Shown one piece after another: positions 25,194 to 35,543 of a stretch of 64,000 nucleotides of DNA. Within the stretch, counting starts at the first letter, position 1. The number at the start of each line of letters is the position of its first letter. The DNA comes from Jiangella alkaliphila. GTDB taxonomy: Bacteria; Actinomycetota; Actinomycetes; Jiangellales; Jiangellaceae. Under the pieces are notes generated by a model. It worked only from the letters and a program-made list of their open reading frames with translations, did not search any database and had not been told where the DNA came from. Where the stretch lies: assembly GCF_900105925.1 (NCBI RefSeq), contig NZ_LT629791.1, positions 7,534,001 to 7,598,000 of the forward strand, written 5' to 3'. A program made the position numbers and the translations under genes.

Positions 25194-26306
25194 TCAGGAG
25201 AATGCCGCGTCCGACTCGACCACGAGGTCGCCGGAGACGATCTGCTCCTGGATCTGCTCGAGCTCGTCCTTCGTCTCCTGCGTGACGGTGGAGTCGAAGT
25301 CGTGGAACGGCGCGATGCCGACGCCACCGTTCTCGAGCGTGCCGACGTACGGCTCGTTGGTGAACGCGTCGTCCGCCGTCTCCTGCGTCGCCGCGAGGAC
25401 CGCCTGGTCCATGCCCTTGAGGACGGACGTCAGGATGACGTCGCCGTAGTCGGGCGCGGACTCGAAGCCGTCGGAGTCGGCCCACACGATGGCGACATTG
25501 CCGACCGCCTGCGCCGCGATGGCCGCGCTCTCGGCCAGCGGGCCGGCGACCGGGTGCAGGACGTCGGCGCCCTGGCTGATCAGGTTGTCGCTGATCTGCC
25601 GGGCCAGGCCGGTGTTGGCGAAGTCGCCGACGAACTGGCCCTCCTGGGTGGCCTTGTCCCAGCCGAGCACCTGGACATCTTCGCCCTTCTGCTCGTTGTA
25701 GTACTGGACGCCGTCGTAGAAGCCGTCCATGAAGATGGTGACGGTCGGGATCTTCGCGCCGCCCCAGGTGCCGACGATGCCGGTCGTGGAGTGGGCGGCC
25801 GACGCGTAGCCGGCCAGGAACGCCGCCTCATGGGTGTTGAACACCAGCGGCTTGACGTTGTCGATCGGCGTCGGCGTGCCGGTGTCGTCGGTGTACTGGA
25901 AGTCGACGATCGCGAAGCGCGCTTCGGGGTTGGCCTCGGCCGCCTCGCGGGTGGCGTCGGCCAGCAGGAAGCCGACCGTGACGATAATGCCGCAGTCGTC
26001 CTGGACCATCGCGTCGACGTTCGGGCCGTAGTCCGCGTCGGTCTGCGACTCGGCGAACTTCGGCTCGCCGATGATGCCCTCGTCCTGGGCCAGCACCAGG
26101 CCGTTGTAGGACGTCTCGTTGAACGAGCTGTCGTTGATGCCACCCTGGTCGGAGACCATGCAGCCGGTGAAGTCGCCGCCGCCACCGCCACCGTCGGGGG
26201 ACGACGTGTCGTCGCCGCCGTTCTCCTCGTCAGGAGCGTCGCCACAGGCCGCTACCGCGAGCGCGACCGCGCTCACCACGGCAGCAAGCCGAAACCTCTT
26301 GTTCAT
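25194..26306 (-). CDS. BMP-family nucleoside-binding lipoprotein
   Basis: 370 residues with a lipoprotein signal (MNKRFRLAAVVSAVALAV, lipobox AAC) and a Gly/Asp-rich linker before the Bmp domain: GCMVSDQGGINDSSFNETSY, NPEARFAIVDFQYTDD, NTHEAAFLAGYASA, VGTWGGAKIPTVTIFMDGF, ADVLHPVAGPLAESAAIAA, DYGDVILTSVLKGMDQAV. The family (PnrA/BmpA/NupN-like) captures purine or pyrimidine nucleosides at the cell surface. GGAGG precedes the ATG. It is the first gene of the minus-strand nucleoside uptake operon; gene order Bmp-ATPase-permease-permease-cdd supports nucleoside as the ligand. Confidence 0.92.
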   Translation of the reverse strand: MNKRFRLAAVVSAVALAVAACGDAPDEENGGDDTSSPDGGGGGGDFTGCMVSDQGGINDSSFNETSYNGLVLAQDEGIIGEPKFAESQTDADYGPNVDAMVQDDCGIIVTVGFLLADATREAAEANPEARFAIVDFQYTDDTGTPTPIDNVKPLVFNTHEAAFLAGYASAAHSTTGIVGTWGGAKIPTVTIFMDGFYDGVQYYNEQKGEDVQVLGWDKATQEGQFVGDFANTGLARQISDNLISQGADVLHPVAGPLAESAAIAAQAVGNVAIVWADSDGFESAPDYGDVILTSVLKGMDQAVLAATQETADDAFTNEPYVGTLENGGVGIAPFHDFDSTVTQETKDELEQIQEQIVSGDLVVESDAAFS

Positions 26307-26495
26307 CTGCCCCTCCAGGCCCCAGATGGTCGATCGGCCGAGCCACTCGTGTCCGGTGGGGCCGAAATCGGAACGAATCCAAGGCGTAGGCTAACTGCCG
26401 ATATCGCCATTTGAACGCACGCTGAACAGCCGAGATACTTCCGTGACCAAGTCGCTGTCGAACCGCCGCACAGCGAATGCGCCCCGAATGTCGCC

Positions 26496-27566
26496 TCAGC
26501 GGGTGCGTTTGACGATGGTCTGCACCTCGGCCACCGGGACGTTCACCGTCGCTTCGCGGCGCAGCGGATCGAGGTCGCCGCCGACGGTGGTGCCGTCCTG
26601 CTCCTGGCCCTCCCACGTGGCCGTCCACTCGGTGGCGGCGGTGACGGGATAGCCGCCCGGGTAGGCGACGGAGGCACGGGTGAACGCGACGGTGCAGCCG
26701 TCGGCGTCGGCCGCGTCGGGTTCCCAGACGCGCAGCGCCCGCTCCGGGTCGCACTGGCGCGAGCCGTTCGGCGACGCGATCGACAGCCCGTCGGTGGTCG
26801 CGGTGACCTCGGCCCACACGTCGGTGCCCACGATGTCGGCGCGGATCGTGCGGGTGCCGCCGCTGCCGCCGACCATCTCCGGGTCGACCACCCAGAACCA
26901 GGTGTCGACGTTGACGAACGTGGCGCCGTCGAGACCGTCGGACAGTTTCGGGTTCCGGTCGACCTCCGGCTCGTCGATCACCATGACGTCGCGGGCTTCG
27001 ATCGCCAGCGTCTCGGGGTCGATGGCCGGCTCCGGCGGGTCGCCCGCGGCCCACGGGTAGTAGATGACCGGGACGTCGCCGTACGGACCGCCGAGCTCCT
27101 TGACCTCAGGCGAGCAGCTCGCCATCGCGCCCGGATCGCCCGAGCTGCCCGCCTCGATGCGGTACCAGGTGACGTCCTCACCGGCCGCCTCGCGAGCGAT
27201 CGCGTTCTCGAACACCGACCGGTCGGGGAACATTTCACGCGCGAAGGTGAAGCTGCCGTTGATGTTCGGGTAGGCCTCTTCGTACCACTCCATCACGGCC
27301 TGCGGGTCGGTGGCGTCGACCGAGGTGCCGTCGAGCATGGAGGTGTTCAGCGTGACCCACCAGCAGACCGGCGGGATCGGCACGGTGTAGGTGCCGCCGC
27401 CACCGGGAGCGCCGTCGCCGGTGAACGTCACCTCGATGCCGACCTCGTAGCCGTCGCCGGTGTCGTCGCCACCGGAGCCGCCACGCGCTCCGGCGACCGC
27501 CGGCGCGGACAGCACCAGGGACACGCTGGCAACGGCGGCGGACAGGACCCTGACGACACGCCTCAT
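26496..27566 (-). CDS. Secreted protein of unknown function
   Basis: 356 residues with a cleavable signal peptide (MRRVVRVLSAAVASVSLVLS, cleavage near AVAGA). The mature protein starts with a Gly/Asp stretch, then IPPVCWWVTLNTSM, an EWYEEAYPNINGSF region, and a C-terminal beta-rich domain (TFVNVDTWFWVV, GTRTIRADIVGTDVWAEVTAT, AYPGGYPVTAATEWTATWEG). Related secreted proteins are common in actinobacteria but I know no function. It follows a lipoprotein gene by 82 nt on the same strand, so the two may act together at the cell envelope. Confidence 0.78.
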   Translation of the reverse strand: MRRVVRVLSAAVASVSLVLSAPAVAGARGGSGGDDTGDGYEVGIEVTFTGDGAPGGGGTYTVPIPPVCWWVTLNTSMLDGTSVDATDPQAVMEWYEEAYPNINGSFTFAREMFPDRSVFENAIAREAAGEDVTWYRIEAGSSGDPGAMASCSPEVKELGGPYGDVPVIYYPWAAGDPPEPAIDPETLAIEARDVMVIDEPEVDRNPKLSDGLDGATFVNVDTWFWVVDPEMVGGSGGTRTIRADIVGTDVWAEVTATTDGLSIASPNGSRQCDPERALRVWEPDAADADGCTVAFTRASVAYPGGYPVTAATEWTATWEGQEQDGTTVGGDLDPLRREATVNVPVAEVQTIVKRTR

Positions 27567-27648
27567 GACTCACATCCGGTGGCATACATGGTCACAACTG
27601 TGGAAACCGGACCCTACCATCGGCGGCGAACGGCGTCAGGAGGCCGTC

Positions 27649-28329
27649 TCACTCGCAGGACTCGGGGTCGGTCTGCTCGGTGTCGGACGCCAGCCACACG
27701 CCGTCGACCAGCGTCATCGTCAGCACCAGGCGCTCGACCTCGGGCTGTGGCTCGGCCGCGCCGTCGGTGTACTGGACCCAGTCGCGCATGATGGTGCAGA
27801 TGTCGACCTCGGCCGTGGTGTCGTCGACGGTGACGTCGCGCAGCTCGATCTGCGTGGGCTCACCGACGATGACCCGCCGCTTCGAGACGGACTCGACGAG
27901 GTAGTTGAGCAGCCGGCCCAGCTGCGGGTCGACGGCGGTGCGCATGATGCCGGACTGTTCGTCGCCGGCGCCGAACAAGACGGCGTCCCAGCTCGCCATG
28001 AACCGGCCGGCGGCCTGCAGCACCGCGCGTTCGTCGTCGGTGGCGCCGTCGGGCGGCTCGATCGGCAGTTCGCTCGGGAGCTCGACGACGCGTTCCTCGC
28101 CTTCGAGCTGGTACGGCGGGGTGAACGTGGCGCCCGGCTCGGGTGCGGGGGCGGACGGGCTGTCGTCGGGCTCGTCTGACGGCTCGGACGGGAGCGACGC
28201 GGATGCGGTGGCCGGGCCGGTGGCCGTTCCGTCGCCGAGGCCGGCGGGCTCCTCACCGGCCGACGAACACGACGCGGGCAGCAGGAACACGAGCACGGTG
28301 GCGCCCAGCGCCAGCACGCGTCGGCTCAT
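27649..28329 (-). CDS. Lipoprotein of unknown function
   Basis: 226 residues: signal MSRRVLALGATVLVFLLPAS with cysteine in PASCSS, then a roughly 55-residue Ser/Pro/Asp/Glu linker, then an alpha/beta domain (ERAVLQAAGRFMASWDAVLF, GRLLNYLVESVSKRRVIVG, TAEVDICTIMRDWVQYTDG, RLVLTMTLVDGVWLASD) that looks like a small SnoaL/NTF2-like exported domain. GGAGG is 4 nt before the ATG. Probably co-expressed with the secreted protein downstream. Confidence 0.8.
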   Translation of the reverse strand: MSRRVLALGATVLVFLLPASCSSAGEEPAGLGDGTATGPATASASLPSEPSDEPDDSPSAPAPEPGATFTPPYQLEGEERVVELPSELPIEPPDGATDDERAVLQAAGRFMASWDAVLFGAGDEQSGIMRTAVDPQLGRLLNYLVESVSKRRVIVGEPTQIELRDVTVDDTTAEVDICTIMRDWVQYTDGAAEPQPEVERLVLTMTLVDGVWLASDTEQTDPESCE

Positions 28330-28385
28330 GTGTCCTCCGTCGGGGTACGGGTGGGCACATCGTACGTTCCACCCCCGACAGGGCC

Positions 28386-29963
<1,578 letters not shown>

Positions 29964-30023
29964 GATGCTGCCCACCGTAGAGCTCCACGACGGTGCGTGG
30001 GTGGTGACTTTCTGCACACCAGC

Positions 30024-30599
30024 TCAGCCGAGCGGATGCACCGTCGTCTCGTGGTCGGCCTCGACGACGAGGAACCGCTCGCCCCGGCCGACCCGCCGGC
30101 CCAGCGGCAGCCGCTGCCGGCCGCGGTCGAGCGGGCCGGTGTAGACGTCGGTCTCGTGCACCCGGTAGAGCGGGTCGAGCCGGTGCAGCGTGACGTCGAT
30201 GTGGGCGGGCCGGCGCAGCAGCAGCACGATGCTGTTGTCGCCGGACTCGTAGGCGGCCGCGCCGACGATGCGGGTGTCGCGGTTGGGCGCCGTGACGACC
30301 TCGCGGATCTGCGCCACGATGATCGACGGGATCGGCGCCAGGCCGTCGACGACCCGCAGCGTCGGGTTCTGCGCCTTCAGCGACGAGATCATCCGGTCCC
30401 GCTTCGGGCCGGTGACCGCCCGGCCGAGGGCCAGGATGTCGATGGTGGCGCCGTCGACGCCGTAGCGGACGCGGTCGGCGTCGGTCTCCTCGCGGACGAC
30501 CATGCCCGCCTCGCGCAGTGCCCGGCCCAGTTCGTCGAGGACCCGTACTCGTTTCCCGACCAGCAACACGCGTGCCGGAGTCCCGATCTCGGTCGTCAC
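30024..30599 (-). CDS. Unknown protein with receiver-like N-terminal half
   Basis: 191 residues, no signal or membrane segment. The N-terminus (ARVLLVGKRVRVLDELGRAL, then a VDGATIDILALGRAV strand-loop) resembles a Rossmann-like or pseudo-receiver fold but lacks the paired acidic residues and phosphoacceptor of real response regulators. The second half contains SIIVAQIREVVTAP, NSIVLLLRRPAHIDVTLHRL and a basic C-terminus. I do not recognise a family. GTG start; 60 nt upstream of the methylmalonyl-CoA mutase gene on the same strand. Confidence 0.65.
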   Translation of the reverse strand: MTTEIGTPARVLLVGKRVRVLDELGRALREAGMVVREETDADRVRYGVDGATIDILALGRAVTGPKRDRMISSLKAQNPTLRVVDGLAPIPSIIVAQIREVVTAPNRDTRIVGAAAYESGDNSIVLLLRRPAHIDVTLHRLDPLYRVHETDVYTGPLDRGRQRLPLGRRVGRGERFLVVEADHETTVHPLG

Positions 30600-30715
30600 T
30601 CGCTACCCCCAGGTCGCCCTGTCACGGCCCAGACGCCCGTGCCCGGCGCGAAGCCGGCAGGCGCACTCGTAGTATCGATCTTGCGGGTCGGCATCACTCA
30701 GCGTCACTGTGCGTC

Positions 30716-30728
30716 TCTCATAGTGAGA
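30716..30728. promoter_or_regulatory. Inverted repeat TCTCA-TAG-TGAGA
   Basis: A perfect 5-bp inverted repeat with 3-nt centre, flanked by two GCGTCTC direct repeats (30711 and 30734 area), in the 238-bp gap between divergent genes at 30599 and 30838. The form resembles IclR-type binding sites; the regulator and target are not known. Confidence 0.35.
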
Positions 30729-30837
30729 ACCTTGCGTCTCGAACCGTCGTTGCCACGGCTGAGCCGACGCCATAGCGTCAACCGCCGTTCATGCGGCCAT
30801 CCCCGTCGCGCCACCGGGCGCCAGCATCGTTGCGGAC

Positions 30838-31968
30838 ATGAGGGTAGCGATCGTCGCAGAGTCGTTCCTCCCCCAGATCAACGGCGTCACGAACTCGGTC
30901 TGCCGCGTCGTGGAGCATCTCACGCGACGCGGTCACACGGCCCTCGTGATCGCCCCCGGCGAGGGCGTGTCGGAGTACGACGGCCACCAGGTGGTGCGGG
31001 TGCCGTCGTTCGCGCTGCCGGGCAACGACGACAGCATCGTCGGCATCTCCACCCGGCGGCGCATCAGCAAGATCCTGCGCGACTTCGACCCCGACGTCGT
31101 GCACCTGGCGGCCCCGGTCTGGCTGGGCCGGGCCGGCATGAACGCCGCCACCCGGCTGGGGCTGCCGACGGTGGCGATCTACCAGACCGACGTGGCCGGG
31201 TTCGCCCGCGGCTACCGGCTGTGGCGCACCCTCGGCGACGAGGCCATCTGGTCCTGGATGCGCCGCATCCACGACCAGGCCGACCTCACGCTGGCGCCGT
31301 CGACGGCGAGCCTGCGGCAGCTGGCCGACCACGGCTTCCCGCGCCTGGGCCGCTGGGGCCGCGGCGTCGACCTCGTCCGCTTCCACCCGGCCCACCGCGA
31401 CGAGCAGCTGCGCCGCGAGCTGGCCCCGAACGGCGAGGTCATCGTCGGCTACATCGGCCGACTCGCCCCGGAGAAACATGTCGCCTCGCTGACCGCGCTG
31501 GCCGGGCTGCCCGGCGTCAAGCTGGCCATCGTCGGCGGCGGGCCGAGCGAGCAGTCGCTGCGGGCCGCGCTGCCCGACGCCGCGTTCCTCGGCTTCCGCA
31601 CCGGCGAGCCGCTGTCCAAGGCGTACGCGAGCCTCGACGTGTTCGTGCACACCGGCCCGGCCGAGACGTTCTGCCAGGCGGTCCAGGAGGCGCTGGCCTC
31701 CGGCGTCCCCGTCGTCGCGCCCAACGCGGGCGGCCCCGTCGACCTCGTCGACCACGGCTGGTCCGGCTACCTCGTCGACACCGGTGACGGCGAGCAGCTG
31801 CGGGCCGCGGTGGGGCGCATCGCCGCCGACCCGGTCCGCCGGGTCCGGATGGCCGCCGCCGCCCGCGAGTCGGTGTACGGGCGGTCGTGGGCGGCGATCT
31901 GCGACCAGCTGCTCGACCACTACGCGACGGCGATCGCGCGGAAGCGCCAGGCGGCTCCCGCGGCATAA
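30838..31968 (+). CDS. GDP-mannose-dependent glycosyltransferase (GT4, MgtA-like)
   Basis: 376 residues, GT-B fold. N-terminal acceptor half: MRVAIVAESFLPQINGVTNS, IYQTDVAGFARGYRLW, ADLTLAPSTASLRQL. C-terminal nucleotide-sugar half: VIVGYIGRLAPEKHV, LAIVGGGPSEQSLRAA, and the EX7E motif in HTGPAETFCQAVQEALASG. The sequence matches the mycobacterial MgtA group that adds mannose to glycolipids of the envelope; donor and acceptor are inferred from family. Acts at the inner face of the membrane. ATG start without an obvious ribosome binding site. Confidence 0.85.
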   Translation: MRVAIVAESFLPQINGVTNSVCRVVEHLTRRGHTALVIAPGEGVSEYDGHQVVRVPSFALPGNDDSIVGISTRRRISKILRDFDPDVVHLAAPVWLGRAGMNAATRLGLPTVAIYQTDVAGFARGYRLWRTLGDEAIWSWMRRIHDQADLTLAPSTASLRQLADHGFPRLGRWGRGVDLVRFHPAHRDEQLRRELAPNGEVIVGYIGRLAPEKHVASLTALAGLPGVKLAIVGGGPSEQSLRAALPDAAFLGFRTGEPLSKAYASLDVFVHTGPAETFCQAVQEALASGVPVVAPNAGGPVDLVDHGWSGYLVDTGDGEQLRAAVGRIAADPVRRVRMAAAARESVYGRSWAAICDQLLDHYATAIARKRQAAPAA

Positions 31969-31981
31969 GATGTCCTGCGGG

Positions 31982-32000
31982 TTAGGGTACCCTCAGTGAG
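31982..32000 (+). promoter_or_regulatory. Candidate DtxR/IdeR iron box upstream of sdhC
   Basis: TTAGGGTACCCTCAGTGAG matches the consensus TTAGGTTAGCCTAACCTAA at 12 of 19 positions, and its centre AGGGTACCCT is a perfect 10-bp palindrome. It lies 143 nt before the sdhC start and just after the glycosyltransferase stop. Succinate dehydrogenase holds haem and three Fe-S clusters, so iron control is plausible. Confidence 0.35.
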
Positions 32001-32142
32001 AATTGTCACGGTCGAAACAGGGCTCTGAACAGGCCAGACGTGAGATTGGCCACGGACCCGACCATGGCGGCGGGGCTAACATGACCGGCGGCCGGGCGCG
32101 TACGCCCGGCATCCCCCGTCGCAATCGGAAGGCAGCACGTTC

Positions 32143-32520
32143 GTGCCCAAGGCGCCTGCTGGCACGCTCTATCGCGGCCGCGAAGGCATGTGGTCGTGGG
32201 TGGCCCACCGGGTCACCGGCATCGGCATCTTCTTCTTCCTCTTCGCGCACATCCTCGACACCGCGCTCGTCCGGGTGTCGCCGGAGGCGTACAACGAGGT
32301 GATCGCCACCTACAAGAACCCGATCGTCGGGCTCATGGAGGTGGGGCTGGTGGCCGCCATCGTGTTCCACGCGTTCAACGGCCTGCGCATCGTTCTCGTC
32401 GACTTCTGGTCGAAGGGGCCGCGGTTCCAGAAGCAGCTGTTCGCCAGCGTCCTGGTCCTCTGGGTGGTCCTGATGGTGCCGTTCACGATCCGCCACCTCT
32501 CCCACGTGTTCGGGGGCTGA
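32143..32520 (+). CDS. sdhC: Succinate dehydrogenase cytochrome b subunit
   Basis: 125 residues with three membrane helices (TGIGIFFFLFAHILDTALV, GLMEVGLVAAIVFHAFNGL, LFASVLVLWVVLMVPFTI). The conserved SWVAHRVTGIG region and the histidines in FAHILD and VFHAFNGLR are the haem/quinone-site residues of SdhC. GTG start with GGAAGG upstream. First gene of sdhCDAB, complex II of the respiratory chain. Confidence 0.94.
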   Translation: MPKAPAGTLYRGREGMWSWVAHRVTGIGIFFFLFAHILDTALVRVSPEAYNEVIATYKNPIVGLMEVGLVAAIVFHAFNGLRIVLVDFWSKGPRFQKQLFASVLVLWVVLMVPFTIRHLSHVFGG

Positions 32521-32524
32521 CCCG

Positions 32525-32968
32525 ATGACGACGACGATTCCCGCCCCGCGAACGCCGCGGCGGCTGCGCGGCCGCACCAACACCGAGCTGTACGCGTGGA
32601 TGTTCATGCGCGCGTCCGGTGTGCTGCTGGTCATCCTGATCTTCACGCACCTGTTCGTGAACCTGGTGACCGGCGACGGCATCAACGCGCTCGACTTCGG
32701 CTTCGTGGCCGGCAAGTGGGCCAACCCGGTCTGGCAGGTGTGGGACCTGATGATGCTGTGGCTGGCGATGCTGCACGGCACCAACGGGATGCGCACGGTC
32801 ATCAACGACTACGCCGAGCGCGACCAGCTGCGGCTGTGGCTGAAGGTCGGCCTGTACACGGCCACCACCATCACCATCGTGCTCGGGACGCTGGTGATCT
32901 TCACGTTCGACCCGTGCCCGCCGGACGCGGCCGCCGACCTGCTGCCGTCGTTCTGCCCGGTGCCGTAG
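32525..32968 (+). CDS. sdhD: Succinate dehydrogenase hydrophobic anchor subunit
   Basis: 147 residues. An Arg-rich cytoplasmic N-terminus (TPRRLRGRTNTELYAWMFM) leads to three helices, ASGVLLVILIFTHLFVNLV, DLMMLWLAMLHGTNGM and ATTITIVLGTLVIFTF; the histidines in FTHLFVN and MLHGTNG fit haem coordination. It starts 4 nt after the sdhC stop. Forms the quinone-reducing anchor with SdhC. Confidence 0.93.
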   Translation: MTTTIPAPRTPRRLRGRTNTELYAWMFMRASGVLLVILIFTHLFVNLVTGDGINALDFGFVAGKWANPVWQVWDLMMLWLAMLHGTNGMRTVINDYAERDQLRLWLKVGLYTATTITIVLGTLVIFTFDPCPPDAAADLLPSFCPVP

Positions 32969-33000
32969 CACTGTGTTCGTTCCGAAAGGCTGATCAACCC

Positions 33001-34746
33001 ATGCAGACCCATCAGTACGACGTGGTGATCGTCGGCGCCGGCGGCGCCGGGATGCGCGCGGCGCTCGAATCCGGCCAGCGGGTCCGCACCGCCGTGCTGA
33101 CCAAGCTCTACCCGACCCGGTCGCACACCGGCGCGGCCCAGGGCGGCATGTGCGCCGCGCTGGCCAACGTCGAGGAGGACAACTGGGAGTGGCACACCTT
33201 CGACACCGTCAAGGGCGGTGACTTCCTGGTCGACCAGGACGCCGCCGAGGTGATGGCGAAGGAGGCCATCGACGCGGTCCTCGACCTGGAGAAGATGGGG
33301 CTGCCGTTCAACCGCACGCCGGACGGGCTGATCGACCAGCGCCGCTTTGGCGGGCACACCCGCAAGCACGGCGAGGCCGCCGTCCGACGGTCCTGCTACG
33401 CCGCCGACCGCACCGGCCACATGATCCTGCAGACGCTCTACCAGCAGTGCATCAAGCGCGACGTCGAGTTCTACAACGAGTTCTACGTGCTCGACCTGCT
33501 GTTCACCGAGGTCGACGGCGTCCGGCGCACGGCCGGCGTGGTGGCGTACGAGCTGGCCACCGGCGAGATCCACGTGTTCCGCGCGAAGGCGGTCGTGTTC
33601 GCGACCGGCGGCGCCGGCAAGGTCTACAAGACCACGTCGAACGCGCACACGCTGACCGGCGACGGCATGGCCATCGCGTTGCGCAGCGGGCTGCCGCTGG
33701 AGGACATGGAGTTCTTCCAGTTCCACCCGACGGGCCTCGCGGGCCTGGGCATCCTGCTGTCCGAGGCCGCCCGCGGCGAGGGCGCGATCCTGCGCAACAG
33801 CGAGGGCGAGCGGTTCATGGAGCGCTACGCCCCGACGCTGAAGGACCTCGCGCCGCGCGACGTGGTCGCCCGGGCCATGGCCAACGAGGTCCGCGAGGGC
33901 CGCGGCTCCGGCCCGAACAAGGACTACGTGCTGCTCGACCTCACCCATCTGGAGCCTTCGCACATCGACGCGAAGCTGCCCGACATCACCGAGTTCGCCC
34001 GCACCTACCTGGGCGTCGAGCCGTACACCGAGCCGGTGCCGGTCTTCCCGACGGCCCACTACGCGATGGGCGGCATGCCGACGACGATCGACGCCGAGGT
34101 GCTGGGCGACAACACGCACGTCGTGCCGGGCCTGTACGCCGCCGGCGAGGTGGCCTGCGTCAGCGTGCACGGCGCGAACCGCCTGGGCACCAATTCGCTG
34201 CTGGACATCAACGTGTTCGGGCGGCGGGCCGGCCTGGCGGCGGCGGCGTTCGCCGAGAAGGCGCCGCTGGTCGAGCTGCCGGACGCGCCGTCGGCCGACA
34301 CCGAGGCGCTGCTCGAAGGGATCCGCGACCGCGCCGACGGCGAGCGGGTCGCCGTCCTGCGCCGCGAGCTGCAGGAGACGATGGACGCGAACGCGCAGGT
34401 CTTCCGGTCGGAGGCGACGCTGAAGCAGGCGCTCTCCGACGTCCACGCCCTGAAGGCGCGGTACGCGAACGTGTCCGTGCAGGACAAGGGCCGCCGGTTC
34501 AACACCGACCTGCTCGAGGCGGTCGAGCTCGGCTTCCTGCTCGACCTCGCCGAGGTCATCGTCGTCGGCGCCCTGGAGCGCAAGGAGTCGCGCGGCGGCC
34601 ACTTCCGCGAGGACTACCAGAACCGCGACGACGTCAACTACATGCGCCACACCATGGCGTACCGCTCTGCCGAGGACGACGGGGTCCGCCTCGACTTCAA
34701 GCCCGTCGTCGTCACCCGCTACCAGCCGATGGAGCGCAAGTTCTGA
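33001..34746 (+). CDS. sdhA: Succinate dehydrogenase flavoprotein subunit
   Basis: 581 residues. FAD-binding VVIVGAGGAGMRAALESGQ at the N-terminus, the covalent-FAD histidine in TRSHTGAAQGGMCAALAN, substrate-site MEFFQFHPTGLAGLGILLSE and RGEGAILRNSEGERFMERY, catalytic ARAMANEVREGRGSG, and the C-terminal capping motif SRGGHFREDYQNRDD. GAAAGG precedes the ATG by 12 nt. Oxidises succinate to fumarate on the cytoplasmic face. Confidence 0.97.
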   Translation: MQTHQYDVVIVGAGGAGMRAALESGQRVRTAVLTKLYPTRSHTGAAQGGMCAALANVEEDNWEWHTFDTVKGGDFLVDQDAAEVMAKEAIDAVLDLEKMGLPFNRTPDGLIDQRRFGGHTRKHGEAAVRRSCYAADRTGHMILQTLYQQCIKRDVEFYNEFYVLDLLFTEVDGVRRTAGVVAYELATGEIHVFRAKAVVFATGGAGKVYKTTSNAHTLTGDGMAIALRSGLPLEDMEFFQFHPTGLAGLGILLSEAARGEGAILRNSEGERFMERYAPTLKDLAPRDVVARAMANEVREGRGSGPNKDYVLLDLTHLEPSHIDAKLPDITEFARTYLGVEPYTEPVPVFPTAHYAMGGMPTTIDAEVLGDNTHVVPGLYAAGEVACVSVHGANRLGTNSLLDINVFGRRAGLAAAAFAEKAPLVELPDAPSADTEALLEGIRDRADGERVAVLRRELQETMDANAQVFRSEATLKQALSDVHALKARYANVSVQDKGRRFNTDLLEAVELGFLLDLAEVIVVGALERKESRGGHFREDYQNRDDVNYMRHTMAYRSAEDDGVRLDFKPVVVTRYQPMERKF

Positions 34747-35498
34747 TGACTGCTGCTGTTGCCGACGCGCCGGTCGCCGGCGCCGTCCCGTCCTTCCAGG
34801 TCACGCTGCGGCTGCGCCGGTTCAACCCGGAGAGCGACACCGAGGCGCGCTGGGAGGAGCACACCGTCACCATGCACGGCACCGACCGGGTGCTCGATGC
34901 ACTGCACAAGATCAAGTGGGAGATCGACGGCTCGCTGACGTTCCGGCGGTCGTGCGCGCACGGCATCTGCGGCTCCGACGCGATGCGCATCAACGGCCGC
35001 AACCGGCTGGCCTGCAAGACGCTGCTCAAGGACCTGCCGCTCGACAAGCCGGTCACCGTCGAGCCGATCAAGGGCCTCGCGGTGCTCAAGGACCTCGTGG
35101 TCGACATGGACCCGTTCTTCGAGGCCTACAAGTCGATCATGCCGTTCCTCGTCACCACCGGGAACGACCCGTCCCGCGAGCGCCGTCAGTCCCCCGAGGA
35201 CCGCGCCCGCTACGACGACACCACGAAGTGCATCATGTGCGCCGCCTGCACGACCTCCTGCCCGGTGTACTGGTCCGACGGCCAGTACTTCGGCCCGCAG
35301 GCGATCGTCGGGGCCCACCGGTTCATCTTCGACTCGCGCGACGAGGGCGCCGAGCAGCGCCTCGAGATCCTCAACGACCGCGACGGCGTCTGGCGCTGCC
35401 GCACGACGTTCAACTGCACCGACGCCTGCCCGCGCGGCATCGAGGTGACGAAGGCCATCCAAGAGGTCAAGCGCGCCCTCCTCTTCCGCCGCGTCTGA
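34746..35498 (+). CDS. sdhB: Succinate dehydrogenase iron-sulfur subunit
   Basis: 250 residues with all cluster ligands: the 2Fe-2S site CAHGICGSDAMRINGRNRLA plus the next Cys, the 4Fe-4S/3Fe-4S ligands in CIMCAACTTSCPVYW, and CTDACPRGIEVTKAI. The ATG shares its A with the sdhA stop (TGATG), so translation is coupled. Carries electrons from SdhA to the quinone site in SdhCD. Confidence 0.97.
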   Translation: MTAAVADAPVAGAVPSFQVTLRLRRFNPESDTEARWEEHTVTMHGTDRVLDALHKIKWEIDGSLTFRRSCAHGICGSDAMRINGRNRLACKTLLKDLPLDKPVTVEPIKGLAVLKDLVVDMDPFFEAYKSIMPFLVTTGNDPSRERRQSPEDRARYDDTTKCIMCAACTTSCPVYWSDGQYFGPQAIVGAHRFIFDSRDEGAEQRLEILNDRDGVWRCRTTFNCTDACPRGIEVTKAIQEVKRALLFRRV

Positions 35499-35543
35499 CG
35501 GTCGACCGCCTCGCCCCGCCCTCGCCCCTCGCCCGCCCAGTTC

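Noticed and set aside
30842..31968. Assigning the glycosyltransferase the specific name PimB or MgtA
   Set aside because: The family match is good but donor and acceptor specificity cannot be read from the sequence.
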